A DNA stretch of 64,000 nucleotides from Gnomoniopsis sp. IMI 355080 (Eukaryota > Ascomycota > Sordariomycetes > Diaporthales > Gnomoniaceae). Each line of letters starts with the position of its first letter. Position 1 is the stretch's first letter. The position numbers were made by a program, and so were the translations under genes. A model generated the notes under the pieces. That model was not told the origin of the DNA, searched no databases, and saw only the letters and a program-made list of their open reading frames with translations. The stretch covers positions 1 to 64,000 of the forward strand of contig JAPEVC010000145.1 in assembly GCA_027946555.1 (NCBI GenBank), written 5' to 3'. Shown piece after piece: positions 12,126 through 23,149 of this stretch.

Positions 12126-12650
12126 GCGTTTAGAAACGGGAAAGGATACTGTGTTTCGCGAGGTGGCAGCCCCGGGATTGCTGTCACATGATAGGCAGAT
12201 AAATAGAATAGTGTCAAGAACACCATTTGATCGCACCCAATTCGATCCCACTCAATTCTGTGATGACACGGGCATGTGGCATGGTAAGGCTTTGTTTCTC
12301 GTTCACACCATGCCACGTAACAAGACTTGCTACTTCGTACATAATCTAGTCTGCGGTGTGGAATAGGCGTAAAACAGATCCTAGGGATAGCTCAACGCTT
12401 AGTCTATTGTGAGCAACAGCGACGTTCATTGTGGGTGACTCGCTGCACTGACTTAGAAGCACGTATAGACACAAACATAGGGTCTTCACTTCACCATCCT
12501 TCACTCTCACTGACGATATGTGATTTATTTCACTTGTTTTCATTTTTTTTATTTCTTTTCAACCCAAGAGCTGCCAATAACAAACAAACCAAAGTGAACA
12601 GCCTCTCGCAAGTGCGATTTGTTTGGCGTTCCCGTATGGTCCTATCCTCC
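12126..12650. other. Intergenic (convergent 3' flanks)
   Basis: 3' region of the plus-strand oxidoreductase facing the 3' end of the small minus-strand secreted-protein gene. It includes a T-rich tract near 12537-12560. No gene is supported. Confidence 0.5.
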
Positions 12651-12937
12651 TTATGCACGGCAGCAGCAGTTCTATCGGATTACCAAGTAAGCAAGGAATC
12701 ATTCTCTATGAGAATAAACCGGGCATCACTTACGCCATTTCCATCGCCGGACTTGGCGTTACTGCAGCATTTCAAAGCAGAGCAGCTTGCCCCTTTATCA
12801 TCTGGTCCACCAGTGCTGCAGACACCATCTGCAGCGCATGCACGCGCGTCCAGACCTACGGATAGGTCACCTGCAGGCGGGGCAGCGAGGACGCCCATGA
12901 TGGAAACGAAAAGGATTGTGAGATATGTCGAGCGCAT
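12651..12937 (-). CDS. Small cysteine-rich secreted protein (74 residues), unknown function
   Basis: Not a family I recognise. Two exons on the minus strand, 12937-12734 and 12671-12651, are separated by a 62-base intron with a perfect GTAAGT donor and a TAG acceptor. They give 74 residues. Residues 1-19 look like a signal peptide (MRSTYLTILFVSIMGVLAA). The predicted mature part is about 55 residues with eight cysteines at about 34, 40, 52, 57, 58, 70, 71 and 72, including CC and a terminal CCC. Without the intron the reading loses the last three cysteines. A TATATAAG box on the same strand lies about 150 bases upstream. Small size, signal peptide and an even cysteine count resemble fungal effector-like or antimicrobial secreted proteins; that role is inference. 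The plus-strand frame over the same bases lacks such features. Confidence 0.6.
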
Positions 12938-15788
12938 CGTGGCTAATTTAGTGTGAAATGATAGATATAGTAGTTGGCCTATGGATTTTCGTTTTCTCGG
13001 AACTGCTTGCTTATTGGATTGATGGTCAGGTTGTTGTCTGTATCAATCATTGGATGACATAGATTGGTGGCGTGAACCGCTCCTTATATAGGGCTCTATG
13101 AACTGCACTCATAATTTATTATGCATTCGGGCAGACTACATAGGCAATTGGTGATACGGAATCGACTTGGGATTGTGTCACTATTTCGGGAATCAGGTCG
13201 ATGAGTCTACTAGAAACTTGCCCGACTCAGTAGAATAGGCGCTGGCTTGTGTTCCAGTGTGATATGTAAATAGCCCTGGAGGTGTTTGAGACATGAATGT
13301 CTCAGCGGTTTGAAAGTGATCAGGCTATTAAGCGCTACGGCCGAGTCAGTACACGTCGCTTAAGCTGCCCAAGATCGCAATCCCTGGTCTATCCGAAAAT
13401 TGGCGACAGCCAAGATCTTCTTTTATAGATGACCGCTTGGTGCTTGTTTATGCTATGGCTAGAACCCGCCAGGTAAACTCAATTAACGGAATGAAGGAAT
13501 TGCCTCTTAAAAATTACAAAACCACATTTGCGTCTCATGACCCATGAGCGCCGCAATGAATTGTGGTTGATATCTGGATCGCCTAAGGATGCTCATGGGC
13601 CAAAGTCTCTGTCTAAAGATTTGATCCTTGTACAACTGAATTTATCAGATGACAATATTCGATGGAATGATTATGAAGTATAGGCGGTACCTCATCGCAG
13701 GGATTCCCAATTGATTAGTATTTATAGACACCCGAATCGATTTTTGTGTGTTCAGCGTCTAGCATGGTGTTTCGAACTTTGCAGGTGATCTTCCCAAGTT
13801 CTTGAGTATATGTCGTTTCTGACAGCAAATAGACTTCTATTGGTATATAATTTACTATAGCCTAAGGTTGTAAGGCTCTATACCTTAGCATGCCCACACA
13901 GATAATTCAGCCTGTTCGAAAATTTAAGCTACTCTCGACGTTTTTACTTAGTTTCTTATTTACAGTATGGGGGATGGGGATCAACCATGCTCCCTTCCAA
14001 GCCATTTGATCAAAATGATAAAAGTATTTTGACCGATGACAACCTTGGAAGCTATACTGTCTAGGTGTGTATGTTTGGAAGATTCAAGCACCACTGCAAC
14101 TAGTTCCGAGTATCTTTGACATCAGTTCCCATACCCAGGTCCATCTCATAGTTGGAGCAGGCGATGGTCAGGGCGTGTCGTCGAAAGTAGGTAAGATGAG
14201 AGACTTAAACAGACGAGATAACCAGACCTTGTTCGAGGTTGTTGAGCAAAAACCGTTCGTTGCTAGATTCAGTGACTGAAATTTGGACTGGAAGCGCGCA
14301 TTTTGACTAGATCTCGCTCGCGAGGACCTAAGTAGTACATACAATATGATATAGACCAGCTAGTGAAATCAAACACCGATTCACCGGTCTTAATAATCCA
14401 GTGACCAGAGTCTATTACTGTGAATATAGCTAGGTAGCTAGATAGGCATAGGGGATTTACCCCTGTGCAAAGGGATGAACAAGGACAGGCACGCTCTGGA
14501 ATAGACTACTTACGCCTTATGAGAGAAGGCCACTACCCCTTCTTCCCTTTCTGATATCATCGACCGTTATCTACACCCAAAATTGGACTATCTGTCTACT
14601 CGACGATACCTAAGTATCGTCAACTTGACCCAACCAAAAATTACCTACTCAGGCGTGACAAGTTAATCATTGACGGTGCAACTCTCAAGCCTTTGGACAT
14701 CGACCGCGTGTTTTCGTCCATTTTGTTAATGTGTTTTTGACGCACTGCAATACGCATTGTATATAGATTAATCGTATCATGGAATCCAACGCGATTGTAG
14801 TGGGCCGTTCCACCTGATTAATCCCAATACAAGCTTTCCCTTCTTATTATTCAAGTGAGTTCAGGCCAAATGGCCTTGTAATTCATCATTAGTTTGGTGT
14901 AATCCAGAACATGCATCAAGCAAAGACGTCTTCATTGAGCCAGTCTGCACTATTATTACCCACATGGGTAGGTATGCTCTACTTTAGACCACCTTTGAGA
15001 TAGACTTGCACTACTGCAAGCACTTAGAGAAGTCAGAGTGTCCTTAATGCAGAATTTAGGGGTGGCATAGTCACTAAAGGCATGATGTTATTGATTTACC
15101 TCAAAGTTCCACTTCAATATAATTCGAGGGACTTTCAGAGAAGTCCTGCGGCTTTTTTGTTCACACGGCGATGTGTTCCCTTGCCATAGATCATACATTG
15201 TTTACGTAGTTGGAGTTCCCGTTTTCTGTATGAAAAAAAAATGTCTTTTCAGGCGTGCTTTCGTATTTGGTGGGGAAATCTATGTACAGTTATGGATGTG
15301 TGCCCAACAGGCGCTAGTCCCAAATTGGGCCAAGAGGCTATCGTGAATGATATCCTCCCCTTTGGCTACTACAATTTACCAAAGTGGCATAGGTATGGCA
15401 ATCTGCGAAGTCCAAGGTCGAGCAGGTCGTGATTTCGTCTGATTGTCATTATATTACGGCCAATTCTTATATGTTCACATCGAATTCTTCTTAAAATGCT
15501 ATACGAAACGAGGACGTCCATTTCACGACACCCTGCGCAACTGTAAAGTCGGGAGTCCTTCAGATCTGCCGATAAGACAAGTGGAGACCCAAATTTCTTG
15601 ACAATTTCCCCATTAGGTGGCCTGCATCCGAACTGTAGTGTAATTTTAAAAAAGGTCTTATCATACAGAACCATGCAGAATGTGCAATATATTTATATGT
15701 CTGGAGAACTCCTATGAAAGTATAGACTGGCCGCATATTCCCTTGAATCACTCGAGGTCTTGCTAGGCACATCATTGTACGCCTCAAC
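12938..15788. other. AT-rich gene desert
   Basis: About 2.85 kb without a supported gene. Base composition is visibly poorer in G+C than the flanking genes, with many short stops in all frames. I could not recognise a transposon remnant. The left end carries the TATA box of the small secreted protein. The right end (near 15688-15698, tatatttatat) carries a probable TATA element of the amine oxidase. Confidence 0.55.
13083..13091 (-). promoter_or_regulatory. Probable TATA box of the small cysteine-rich secreted protein
   Basis: On the minus strand this reads CTATATAAG, a near-perfect TATA box. It lies about 150 bases upstream of the start codon at 12937 and on its strand. It is one of the better TATA matches in the window and supports transcription in the minus direction. 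Confidence 0.45.
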
Positions 15789-17437
15789 ATGCGCACATCC
15801 ACATACACGTTGGCAGCTTTGCCAGGCCTTGCCCTTGCTGCACCATCAAACACAAACCATGAAGGCAGTCAGGCAAGGTCAACGTGCCGACGGACCGAGG
15901 TTGCCATCTTAGGTGCTGGTGTTGCGGGCATAACGGCAGCCCAGGCTCTCTCCAATGCTTCTATCTCCGACTTTATCATTGTTGAGCGCAATGACTATGT
16001 CGGTGGGCGGATGGCCCATACGACATTTGGCGACAAAGGAGACGGAACTCCATATGTTGTTGAGCTCGGTGCAAACTGGATCCAGGGGCTGGGTGCATCT
16101 GACCCCAATGCCCCCGAAAACCCTGTTTGGACCTTTTCCAAGAAGTGGAACGTCTCCAACATCTACTCAGACTACGACTCAATTTTGACCTACGATCAAA
16201 CGGGCGAGAGTAACTACAGCGACATCCTGGATGACTACGACACGGCATCGGATATTGCCGTGGCTGATTCGGGATACCTTCTGGCAGAGAACCTGCAGGA
16301 CCCCTCGGCCCGGACCGGGCTCAGCCTTGCAGGGTGGAGGCCCAATGGGGACATGAAGATGGCGGCAGTAGAATGGTGGAACTGGGACTGGGATGGATCC
16401 TACTCGCCCGACAAGAGCAGTTTTATCTTTGTCAGTGATACTTCGTCCCCACGCTATTCCCAACAGGCCCCAGCTGACATGAAATTTGCACTTGGATGTA
16501 GGGCGTGACTGGTGACAATCTCACCTTCAACATTTATGGCGATAATGACAACTTTGTGATCGACCAACAGGGCTTTAACAAGTGGTTAGTGGGTGAAAGC
16601 TCCACCTTTCTCACGGGCAATGACTCTCGTTTGCTCTTGAACACGACCGTGTCGAGCATCGATTACTCGGACTCAGGTGTCACGGTCTCGTTCTCCGATG
16701 GCGACTGCATTTCTGCTCAGTATGCAATCTGCACTTTCTCGCTCGGTGTCCTGCAGAACGACGTGGTCGAATTCGAGCCGCAGTTACCGCGATGGAAGCT
16801 TGAGGCAGTACAGCAGTTCCAGATGGGCACATACACCAAGATCTTTTACCAATTTAACGAGACCTTCTGGCCCGAGGACACCCAGTACTTCCTGTATGCA
16901 GACCCATACAAGAGGGGTTACTATCCTGTCTGGCAATCACTCTCGACAGAAGGGTTCATGCCAGGCAGCAACATCATTTTTGCCACCGTGGTAGACGACG
17001 AATCGTACCGTATCGAGAAGCAAACCGACGACCAGACGAAGGAAGAAGGTTTGGAAGTCCTGCGCAGTATGTTTCCCGACGTGGACATCCCCGAGCCAAC
17101 CGCCTTCATGTACCCCCGTTGGTCAACAGAGCCGTGGACACACGGCAGCTACAGCAACTGGCCGGTAGGCATGACGCTGGAGAAGCACCAAAATTTGCGG
17201 GCCAACGTCAAGAATCTGTGGTTCGCCGGTGAGCATACATCGGCACAACAGTATGGCTTCTTGCAAGGTGCATGGTTTGAGGGCCGTGCAGCCGGGGAAC
17301 AAATTGCGGCAATCTTGCAGGGCAACGGCACCACCTCTATGGAGGCTTACGAGGTCCTGCATGGGACTACTCCACTGTCCGCGTACACTGTTGTGAACGG
17401 ATGGCCCGTGAGCAGCTTCTTGGATTACGACGAGTAG
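15789..17437 (+). CDS. Secreted flavin-containing amine oxidase (polyamine oxidase-like)
   Basis: FAD-dependent oxidase predicted to oxidise a secondary amine such as spermine or spermidine, yielding aldehyde and hydrogen peroxide. Exons 15789-16430 and 16502-17437 join to 525 residues. Residues 1-18 form a signal peptide, so it probably acts outside the cell or in the secretory pathway. The FAD-binding Rossmann motif is AILGAGVAGITAAQAL (GxGxxG at 42-47), followed by ERNDYVGGRM and ELGANWIQG. The C-terminal FAD-contact region is NLWFAGEHTSAQQYGFLQGA. Many NxS/T sites fit a glycosylated secreted protein. The intron starts with the less usual GTCAGT. It was chosen because splicing there gives the conserved FGVTGDNLTFN junction, and an AGCTGAC branch sequence lies inside. 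The exact substrate is inferred from family resemblance. Confidence 0.87.
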
Positions 17438-19059
17438 TAGACTGTATGCCAATACCAATATGTATCATCTAAGAGCCATGCTACTCAAAGCTGGCCAATT
17501 GAATGAGTTCCAAGCCGTCTCTTTGCTTCCTTCAAATTATATGAAAGCTTGGGTGGACTCGGCAGATCAAGTTTCGTGTCCGAAGAAGTCCGAGGGAATT
17601 TGATATCTCGCCAGAACGTTGTGCGGACAGCTCGTAACACCGCCCGGCGGCCTTTGGAAATCCCGGAAAACCTGGGAACGTGGCTACCGAGAGTAACATC
17701 CCGCGCTGAAGGTATACACAAGTTAGCAAGCTAGTCACAGATAGGCTACTGGTGCCGACCTTTGTTCCCTCGACATTATGCCAGAACGTTGACAGGTGGA
17801 CTGTTATCACCACCCTGGCGACCCTTGCAAACCCCAGATATCGCTGTCAGCGAGCGTAACATCCCGCGGTGGTAGTATATGCAAGTTAGCAAGCTAGTCA
17901 GAGATAGGCTACTGGAGCCGACCTGTGAAGCTAGGTACCCGGGCACCCTGCTTGAGTCTATTAGCGTAGTATTGTGGCTCTCAAGAATGGAGGCATTCAG
18001 GGGGACACAGGAGATAAGGCATGCCATCAGGTATGTCACTGATGGAATTGACCATCGCTGGGCAAGAGACATTATCACCAGTGTGCTTTCGTTTGGGACG
18101 CCTTGGGTCGCTATTTTACGACTGGGCCTGCGTCATCTACTGCGCCATCATCGTCGTGTCCTTTTTTCTACCTTGGGGGGCCAAAGCCAGTTCTCATGGC
18201 AGACGAGTTTGCATGCCGAAACCGACAACTCTGCTGCTGTTAAATAGGGCTCGAGAGATCCCATTTGTTTAGGGTCATGCAATGGTAGACATATTTCGTA
18301 ACGAGACTGAAAGCTAAGCGCAGTCTGACGGTAAGACGACTTGAACAGAGATGCATTTTGTAGCAAAATATAGCAATGTGAACTGATCATGTCCGCGACT
18401 GGGCACGAGTGACGCCGGGATTCATTGCTTAGGCGACAGAAACGCAGTATTCAGGTTTAGGTTTTGACAAAGGATCTGAACTTAGCCTAGACTAGAGATC
18501 ATATTTGTGAGCATCGTCATCTTTCTGACATCCATGTCAATCTCAGCGCAAAGTGCAACATCTTCATGGAGTGCTTATAGCAGTCAGCGCTAGTCACGAT
18601 CAGACTAGTTTTGAAAAGGAGGACTCCCACAAATTCCAATTATTAACACAGAATATTTGTACAACTTCTCCAATACGCGCCCATGTGAGAAGGATTGCAG
18701 ATGAGCGGGCGACACGTCTAACTGCCCACCAACGCTCTGTTTCACTTTTGGTGCTCTATGGACCGGTGTGCTGTAAAAACGCAAGGTTACAAGCCCAATC
18801 CCTCTGTGTGTCCTTGGCCATCTCAAGAGATATCACCACCATGACCATCAGATCAGTGTCAAAAGTGCTTTGGCAAGGTTTCACAGCAAATCATTGTTCC
18901 CTTGCGAGCACTTATCATCCGCTGCGATTCCGCTATCGACCCAGAGCTCCCAGTGCCAGCGGGACTGCTCTTTGCTTCCACCCTAAATCCTCGCGCTGTC
19001 CAACCCCAGCAAGTTGTCCGACACAAAGAACTTTCGATGTTGCATGAGGCCAGGTAACA
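17438..19059. other. Intergenic with tandem repeat; no intact gene
   Basis: Between the amine oxidase and the minus-strand cysteine-rich gene. It contains the imperfect duplication described at 17610-17924. Reading frames in the repeats are open on the minus strand over about 90-100 codons but show no recognisable domain and overlap each other. Confidence 0.5.
17610..17924. repeat. Imperfect direct tandem repeat, two copies, period about 163-170 bases
   Basis: Copy 1 runs from 17610 to about 17761 and copy 2 from 17780 to 17924. Shared blocks: gccagaacgtt (17610 and 17780), gtaacatcccgcg (17693 and 17856), and a 43-base block with two mismatches starting caagttagcaagctagtca (17719 and 17882). 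The offset falls from 170 to 163 between blocks, so the copies also differ by small indels. It may be a fragment of a dispersed repeat family. Confidence 0.8.
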
Positions 19060-20172
19060 TCAAGCAGCAGAGTTGACCTTACCGTCTCCGAAGCCGCATC
19101 CCATCTTTGGAGCAGCGTTACCCACGGCTGACCCAGAACACACACCAACGACCTGTCCACCACTCATGACTCTGGCACAGCAAACATTTGCCAAATCCGC
19201 CTGCTGAGCTCCACAGTCCTTCGCATTGGTGCAGGCCCCGCTGACGAACTGTTTGTTCTGCTGATTTCCTTTCCCAGCATCGAGGCTTGGGTCCGGCAGC
19301 TGAGCAGGCTGAGGCTGCGTGACCGGCGGCGCAGCTGCAGCCGGGGGAGCTGCCGCCGCCGCGTTTGCGGAAGCATTTCCAATATCACACGAAGCATCAC
19401 CGCTGGACACCGCGGCGCCTGCCGGCTTGGCCAACGCAGCATTCGCGAGTCCATCGCCAAACCCACATCCCAGCTTCGGTGCTGCGTTTCCCACCGCCGA
19501 GCCAGAGCATACGCCAACCGTTTGGCCCGTCGCCTTGTCCACGACGCTGGCACAGCACACCTTGCTCAAGTCTGATTGAGAGGCACCGCAGTCATTTGCA
19601 TTGACGCATCGTCCTGTGATAAATTGGGCATTCTTGCCGTTCCCAGCACCTGCATCGAGCGTTGGATCCGGGATCTGTGCCGGCTGCGGCTGCAACACAG
19701 GCGGCTGCTGGGCGGCCTGGCGCTGCTCGTGCTTTGCTGACCGCCTGCGCTTTGCACAGCTCAAAGAAGATGCTGAAGCAACAGCCGTAGGCGCTACTGA
19801 TGGCGCTCCTGCAGCAACACTGTCGTTGGTAGCTCCAGCTGCTACACCGCCCTGGGCAAACGAGCTCGCCGGACAGACCTGCGGCTGACCAGCAACGTTT
19901 GTTCCTTGGTCACCAAAGCCGCAACCCTGTTTTCCCGCCTGGGTTGTCGCTCCACACCCGGAGCAGATACCAATAGTAGTACCATCGGCTTGTGGTGAGA
20001 ATGCACAGCATGCTGTGTTGCCGTTGGCGCCGCAGTCAAGAGACGAGAGGCATTGTGAGCCGATGCTGGATTGGTGAGCGCCGTTTCCCACTTTCGACTG
20101 ACCGCTTGGGTCCGGAGTCAGGGCGAAGCTTTGGAGGGTGAAAAGAAGGAGGAGAAGACTTGAAGGCCCCAT
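19060..20172 (-). CDS. Secreted protein with three cysteine-rich modules
   Basis: Function unknown. Starting at the ATG at 20172 gives 370 residues with a clear signal peptide (MGPSSLLLLLFTLQSFA). An in-frame ATG at 20193 would add seven residues. Three modules share a six-cysteine pattern C-x5-DCG-x(8-10)-CC-x(12-15)-C-x(11-14)-CGFGD, at about residues 41-88, 189-240 and 314-363. Modules 2 and 3 are preceded by near-identical linkers (QPQPAQ, PDPxLDAGxGN, QFxxG). So a linker plus module unit was duplicated, and module 1 is more diverged. A basic KRRR at 141-144 between modules 1 and 2 could be cut by Kex2. Low-complexity Ala/Pro linkers suggest an extracellular or wall-associated protein. 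A GTAAGG close to the end (within GDGKV) could be an intron donor, in which case the last residues would differ. The LDAGxGN-QFxxGxC pattern recalls families of fungal small secreted proteins. Confidence 0.75.
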   Translation of the reverse strand: MGPSSLLLLLFTLQSFALTPDPSGQSKVGNGAHQSSIGSQCLSSLDCGANGNTACCAFSPQADGTTIGICSGCGATTQAGKQGCGFGDQGTNVAGQPQVCPASSFAQGGVAAGATNDSVAAGAPSVAPTAVASASSLSCAKRRRSAKHEQRQAAQQPPVLQPQPAQIPDPTLDAGAGNGKNAQFITGRCVNANDCGASQSDLSKVCCASVVDKATGQTVGVCSGSAVGNAAPKLGCGFGDGLANAALAKPAGAAVSSGDASCDIGNASANAAAAAPPAAAAPPVTQPQPAQLPDPSLDAGKGNQQNKQFVSGACTNAKDCGAQQADLANVCCARVMSGGQVVGVCSGSAVGNAAPKMGCGFGDGKVNSAA

Positions 20173-22117
20173 CTTTGAGGTAATGACGACCATGTTGCCA
20201 AAGTGCTGAGGCAGGTAAAAGGCCAGACAGAGGACAGTGAGGAGATAGAAGTAATTATCTGTCAATGAAATGAAACGAAACAGTGATGATAGCAATAAAC
20301 ATAGAAACTGTATTAAAGGCAGGATTTGCGAAACGGATTAGCAGACTCCTGGTCGCAGATCCGGAGAATTGTCTCTGATATGAACAAAAGCCCAGTGCCA
20401 AGGAGCAAGACAGAGGAAGTAGGTGCGAACAGTACACCATCCGCACAACTTTGCCTAGGTGAAGAGGAGATGGCTGATTGATGTACCCGTCATGAAAGTC
20501 GCAAGTATCCTCATCTTTAGTAATGCTTATAACAAATCCGCATCTTGGTACGAACCTGGCTGTGACCATAGCCTACCTACCTGGCGCTGATGAGAGCTCG
20601 CGCGACCGAGCATCCGGTCTGAAGAATGGTAGTCTAAAGTGAACAGCTGAGCTGTCACTGGATAGTTCAGACCTCACAAGAGACGAACTGTGACGCTGGT
20701 CACGTTTGACATCCGAGTGTTGCATCAGTGACAGAGAAGAGCGTCTAGTTTGTGATTTTGTGACAGTGGTGTAAATGTTCAATGAAGATACGGGCGTTCA
20801 TAGGTGACGGCACGCCAAGCAACCCACACAGCCACCCCGCCATCACAGGCCGCGGTAGCAAGTACCGCAGATCAGTGCCACCTGATGCAGTATGAGCTAT
20901 GGAAAATAGCTTCAGGTGCCCACCAGCATTGAATTGACAAATTGGGACAAGTCGGAATCGAAACCTGGACGTAGAGTACACCCGGCGGCTGGGTATGGAG
21001 TCTCCGAAGCTTTGTGAATATCCGCAAGTGAGATCTTGCTGCAGCGGCTTCCGTCCGTGACCTATAGTGGTTTAACGTAGAGCTGAGTGGTAAAAGGTTA
21101 CTGAATATCTCGTTATCCAGGAAACACCCTGAAGCACAGATAAGAAAGTACACATAGTATAATAGCTAAGCCAAGCTGCAGCACGGGAGTTTCTGGCACG
21201 TTGTATGTACGATTCAGCCTTTTGAAACATGAAATGAGGAACCTTACATGCAGGGCCCTAGAGCCTCGGAAACAAAGCTAACATCTCAGGCGCGAGGGGA
21301 GGTTTGATCTACACTCCGTACCGACTTCACCTCTTCTATTGGGTGCAGAGTGAGCAAGTGACGATTTCTAGCGGCAAATACAGTACCTTGCACTTGTTCT
21401 GAATCAGCGGAAGCGGACAATGATCCGCTGACGGGAAGATCTCTCAACGAACCATGGAAATTGATCGGTGAAACATAAGAGAACAGAAATCACATGACGC
21501 TCGATAGATGGCTTGGACCGGGGAACACTGACTGTGCTGCACCATGTGCACCTACAGCCAGGCATTGTAGGCGGCGCGAACAAGCTGCTGCCACCAAACG
21601 GCGACGCCCTTTTGTACAATCAGTCAAAATCATCCTCTTGAGCGGTGGGAATTCACCCTTACCCGTCTCACCAGCGCAAGTGATTTGCTGAACTGGGAAT
21701 GGGTTTGTCAATATGTGTGTCTGGTGGCGGAACGCCAAGTGTCAGTACATATGTCGAATACGCGGGTATGCGCACATTTGCAGCAAAGCCAGTAAAGATC
21801 CAAAAGGTCTCGAGACGGCAAATGCACCGACATAGAATCATTTCTTTTCTTCTTCTGGATCTTCTCCCTTTGTCTTTCGAAATCTAAGTGTCTGTTTTGA
21901 GTCAGGACCACATGTCGTGAACCGAGTAATTGTTGTACTGAGACCGCCGTGGGCTACGCCATTAAGGAAAATCTAATACACCACACGGGTATCCTGACGA
22001 CCGCCGTGCTAGATGTTGTCTCTCGATATGATCGTAGATCGATGTGGACAGCAACAGGATCGGCTCTGGGTGAAAACCATGTCAACATGGCCATCGTGGC
22101 TCTCCATCTCGTGTGCC
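20173..22117. other. Intergenic, no gene seen
   Basis: Separates two minus-strand genes: the promoter side of the cysteine-rich gene and the 3' side of the carrier gene. Short frames occur on both strands without motif, signal peptide or start context. No RNA gene was recognised. Confidence 0.5.
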
Positions 22118-23149
22118 TCATGCTCCAGCAGCCTCACGTTGCTTCCGCCCTTGGCCAAGCTCCAACATGATCCATTCGTACACAGCCCACTGCACAGCAT
22201 TCACGATGAAGGCACGGACACTGCACACCATCAGGCCACGGAAGAACACACGCATCCCAGCTTCCCTGTATGCCTCCTTTGCAACCTGTACGGCACCCAT
22301 TCTTTTGCTTGGTGCTCCAATCAATGGCATCCTCTCTCCCGTTGCGACAGCACGGGTACCAGGACCATAGACCTGGGCCTGCACCCTTGTCTTGATCACA
22401 TCAAGCGGGAAGATGCTCACCCAAGTTGCAACACCAGCAAGACCACCGCAGAGTAACACTTTGGCGGTCTCCACACCACTGAAGCTCTTGGCTCCATTCC
22501 CTTGCGTATAGTCACCGTCCCGCAACCATTGCTCCATCCACCTTGTACTCAACTCATAAGTCCAGAAATAGAAGCCGTACCCAACACTATCACGAATAGC
22601 TGTTACAGTGCCACCAAAATAAAGCCCTCGCACTCCGCCCTCGTGTTGCCAGATTCGTTTGCAGATGTTCCAGCTGGAGGCTTCTGCCGGGCTGGGTGCG
22701 AGTTGCGAACGACACTTGATGAGCTCGGTAGGTGTGGAGACAATCCATGTAGCGAGACCACCAATGGCTCCTGCGAGGAATGTCGTCACCAGGTTAGAAC
22801 CGGTGGTTGGCACAGATTTCACTATGTCGAGCTCTGATGTTGATATTGAATGTGAAGGAAACGCCTGGTTCAGCAATGCTTCCGAGCGATTGTAGGAGAC
22901 GAAGAGTAGGGCATTCAGGGCGCCGTACCCGAGAATTGGAGCTGCAGTACCGGTCGAGAACTTCCGCAAGAGGGACAAAGCTGTTGGCGAGGACGAAGAG
23001 ATCGGGCTTGTTGTGGCAGACGGTGACAGAGCTGAGCTAGAGTTGCTTGGGCTCTGTGCTTGCAGTCGAACCTTGAGGATATCCAGGGGGTTGCCTATAA
23101 TGATACCCACAGCTCCAGAGATGTATCCGGCCCAAAAATCTGCTGACAT
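22118..23149 (-). CDS. Mitochondrial carrier family (SLC25) transporter
   Basis: Inner-membrane solute carrier. A single uninterrupted exon encodes 343 residues. The threefold carrier structure is visible through its signatures: PLDILKVRLQ (residues 21-30), PTELIKCRSQ (140-149) and PLDVIKTRVQ (248-257). Each is followed by a GLYFGG or FFRGL type loop. The second signature, with Glu-Leu-Ile-Lys-Cys-Arg, is typical of the carnitine/ornithine/basic amino acid subgroup. Substrate assignment is inference; carnitine-acylcarnitine or amino acids are likely. A Ser/Pro-rich insertion at about 33-58 lies after the first helix, on the matrix side. The gene is transcribed divergently from rad54 with 888 bases between start codons. 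Confidence 0.9.
   Translation of the reverse strand: MSADFWAGYISGAVGIIIGNPLDILKVRLQAQSPSNSSSALSPSATTSPISSSSPTALSLLRKFSTGTAAPILGYGALNALLFVSYNRSEALLNQAFPSHSISTSELDIVKSVPTTGSNLVTTFLAGAIGGLATWIVSTPTELIKCRSQLAPSPAEASSWNICKRIWQHEGGVRGLYFGGTVTAIRDSVGYGFYFWTYELSTRWMEQWLRDGDYTQGNGAKSFSGVETAKVLLCGGLAGVATWVSIFPLDVIKTRVQAQVYGPGTRAVATGERMPLIGAPSKRMGAVQVAKEAYREAGMRVFFRGLMVCSVRAFIVNAVQWAVYEWIMLELGQGRKQREAAGA

Noticed and set aside
12429..12956. 175-codon plus-strand open frame
   Set aside because: Lies opposite the small secreted-protein gene, has no motif, and starts in a T-rich tract; the minus-strand reading has signal peptide, intron and TATA box.
1362..17437. Possible secondary-metabolite cluster (amidase, P450, oxidoreductase, oxidase)
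   Set aside because: No PKS, NRPS, terpene cyclase, prenyltransferase or pathway regulator is present, and hexokinase interrupts the row.
18553..19047. 164-codon plus-strand open frame before the cysteine-rich gene
   Set aside because: No domain, no signal peptide and no start context; ends next to the 3' end of the minus-strand gene.
20945..20975. T-loop-like ggtttcgattcc on the minus strand, possible tRNA
   Set aside because: The flanking bases do not pair into a T-stem and no acceptor or anticodon arm could be drawn.
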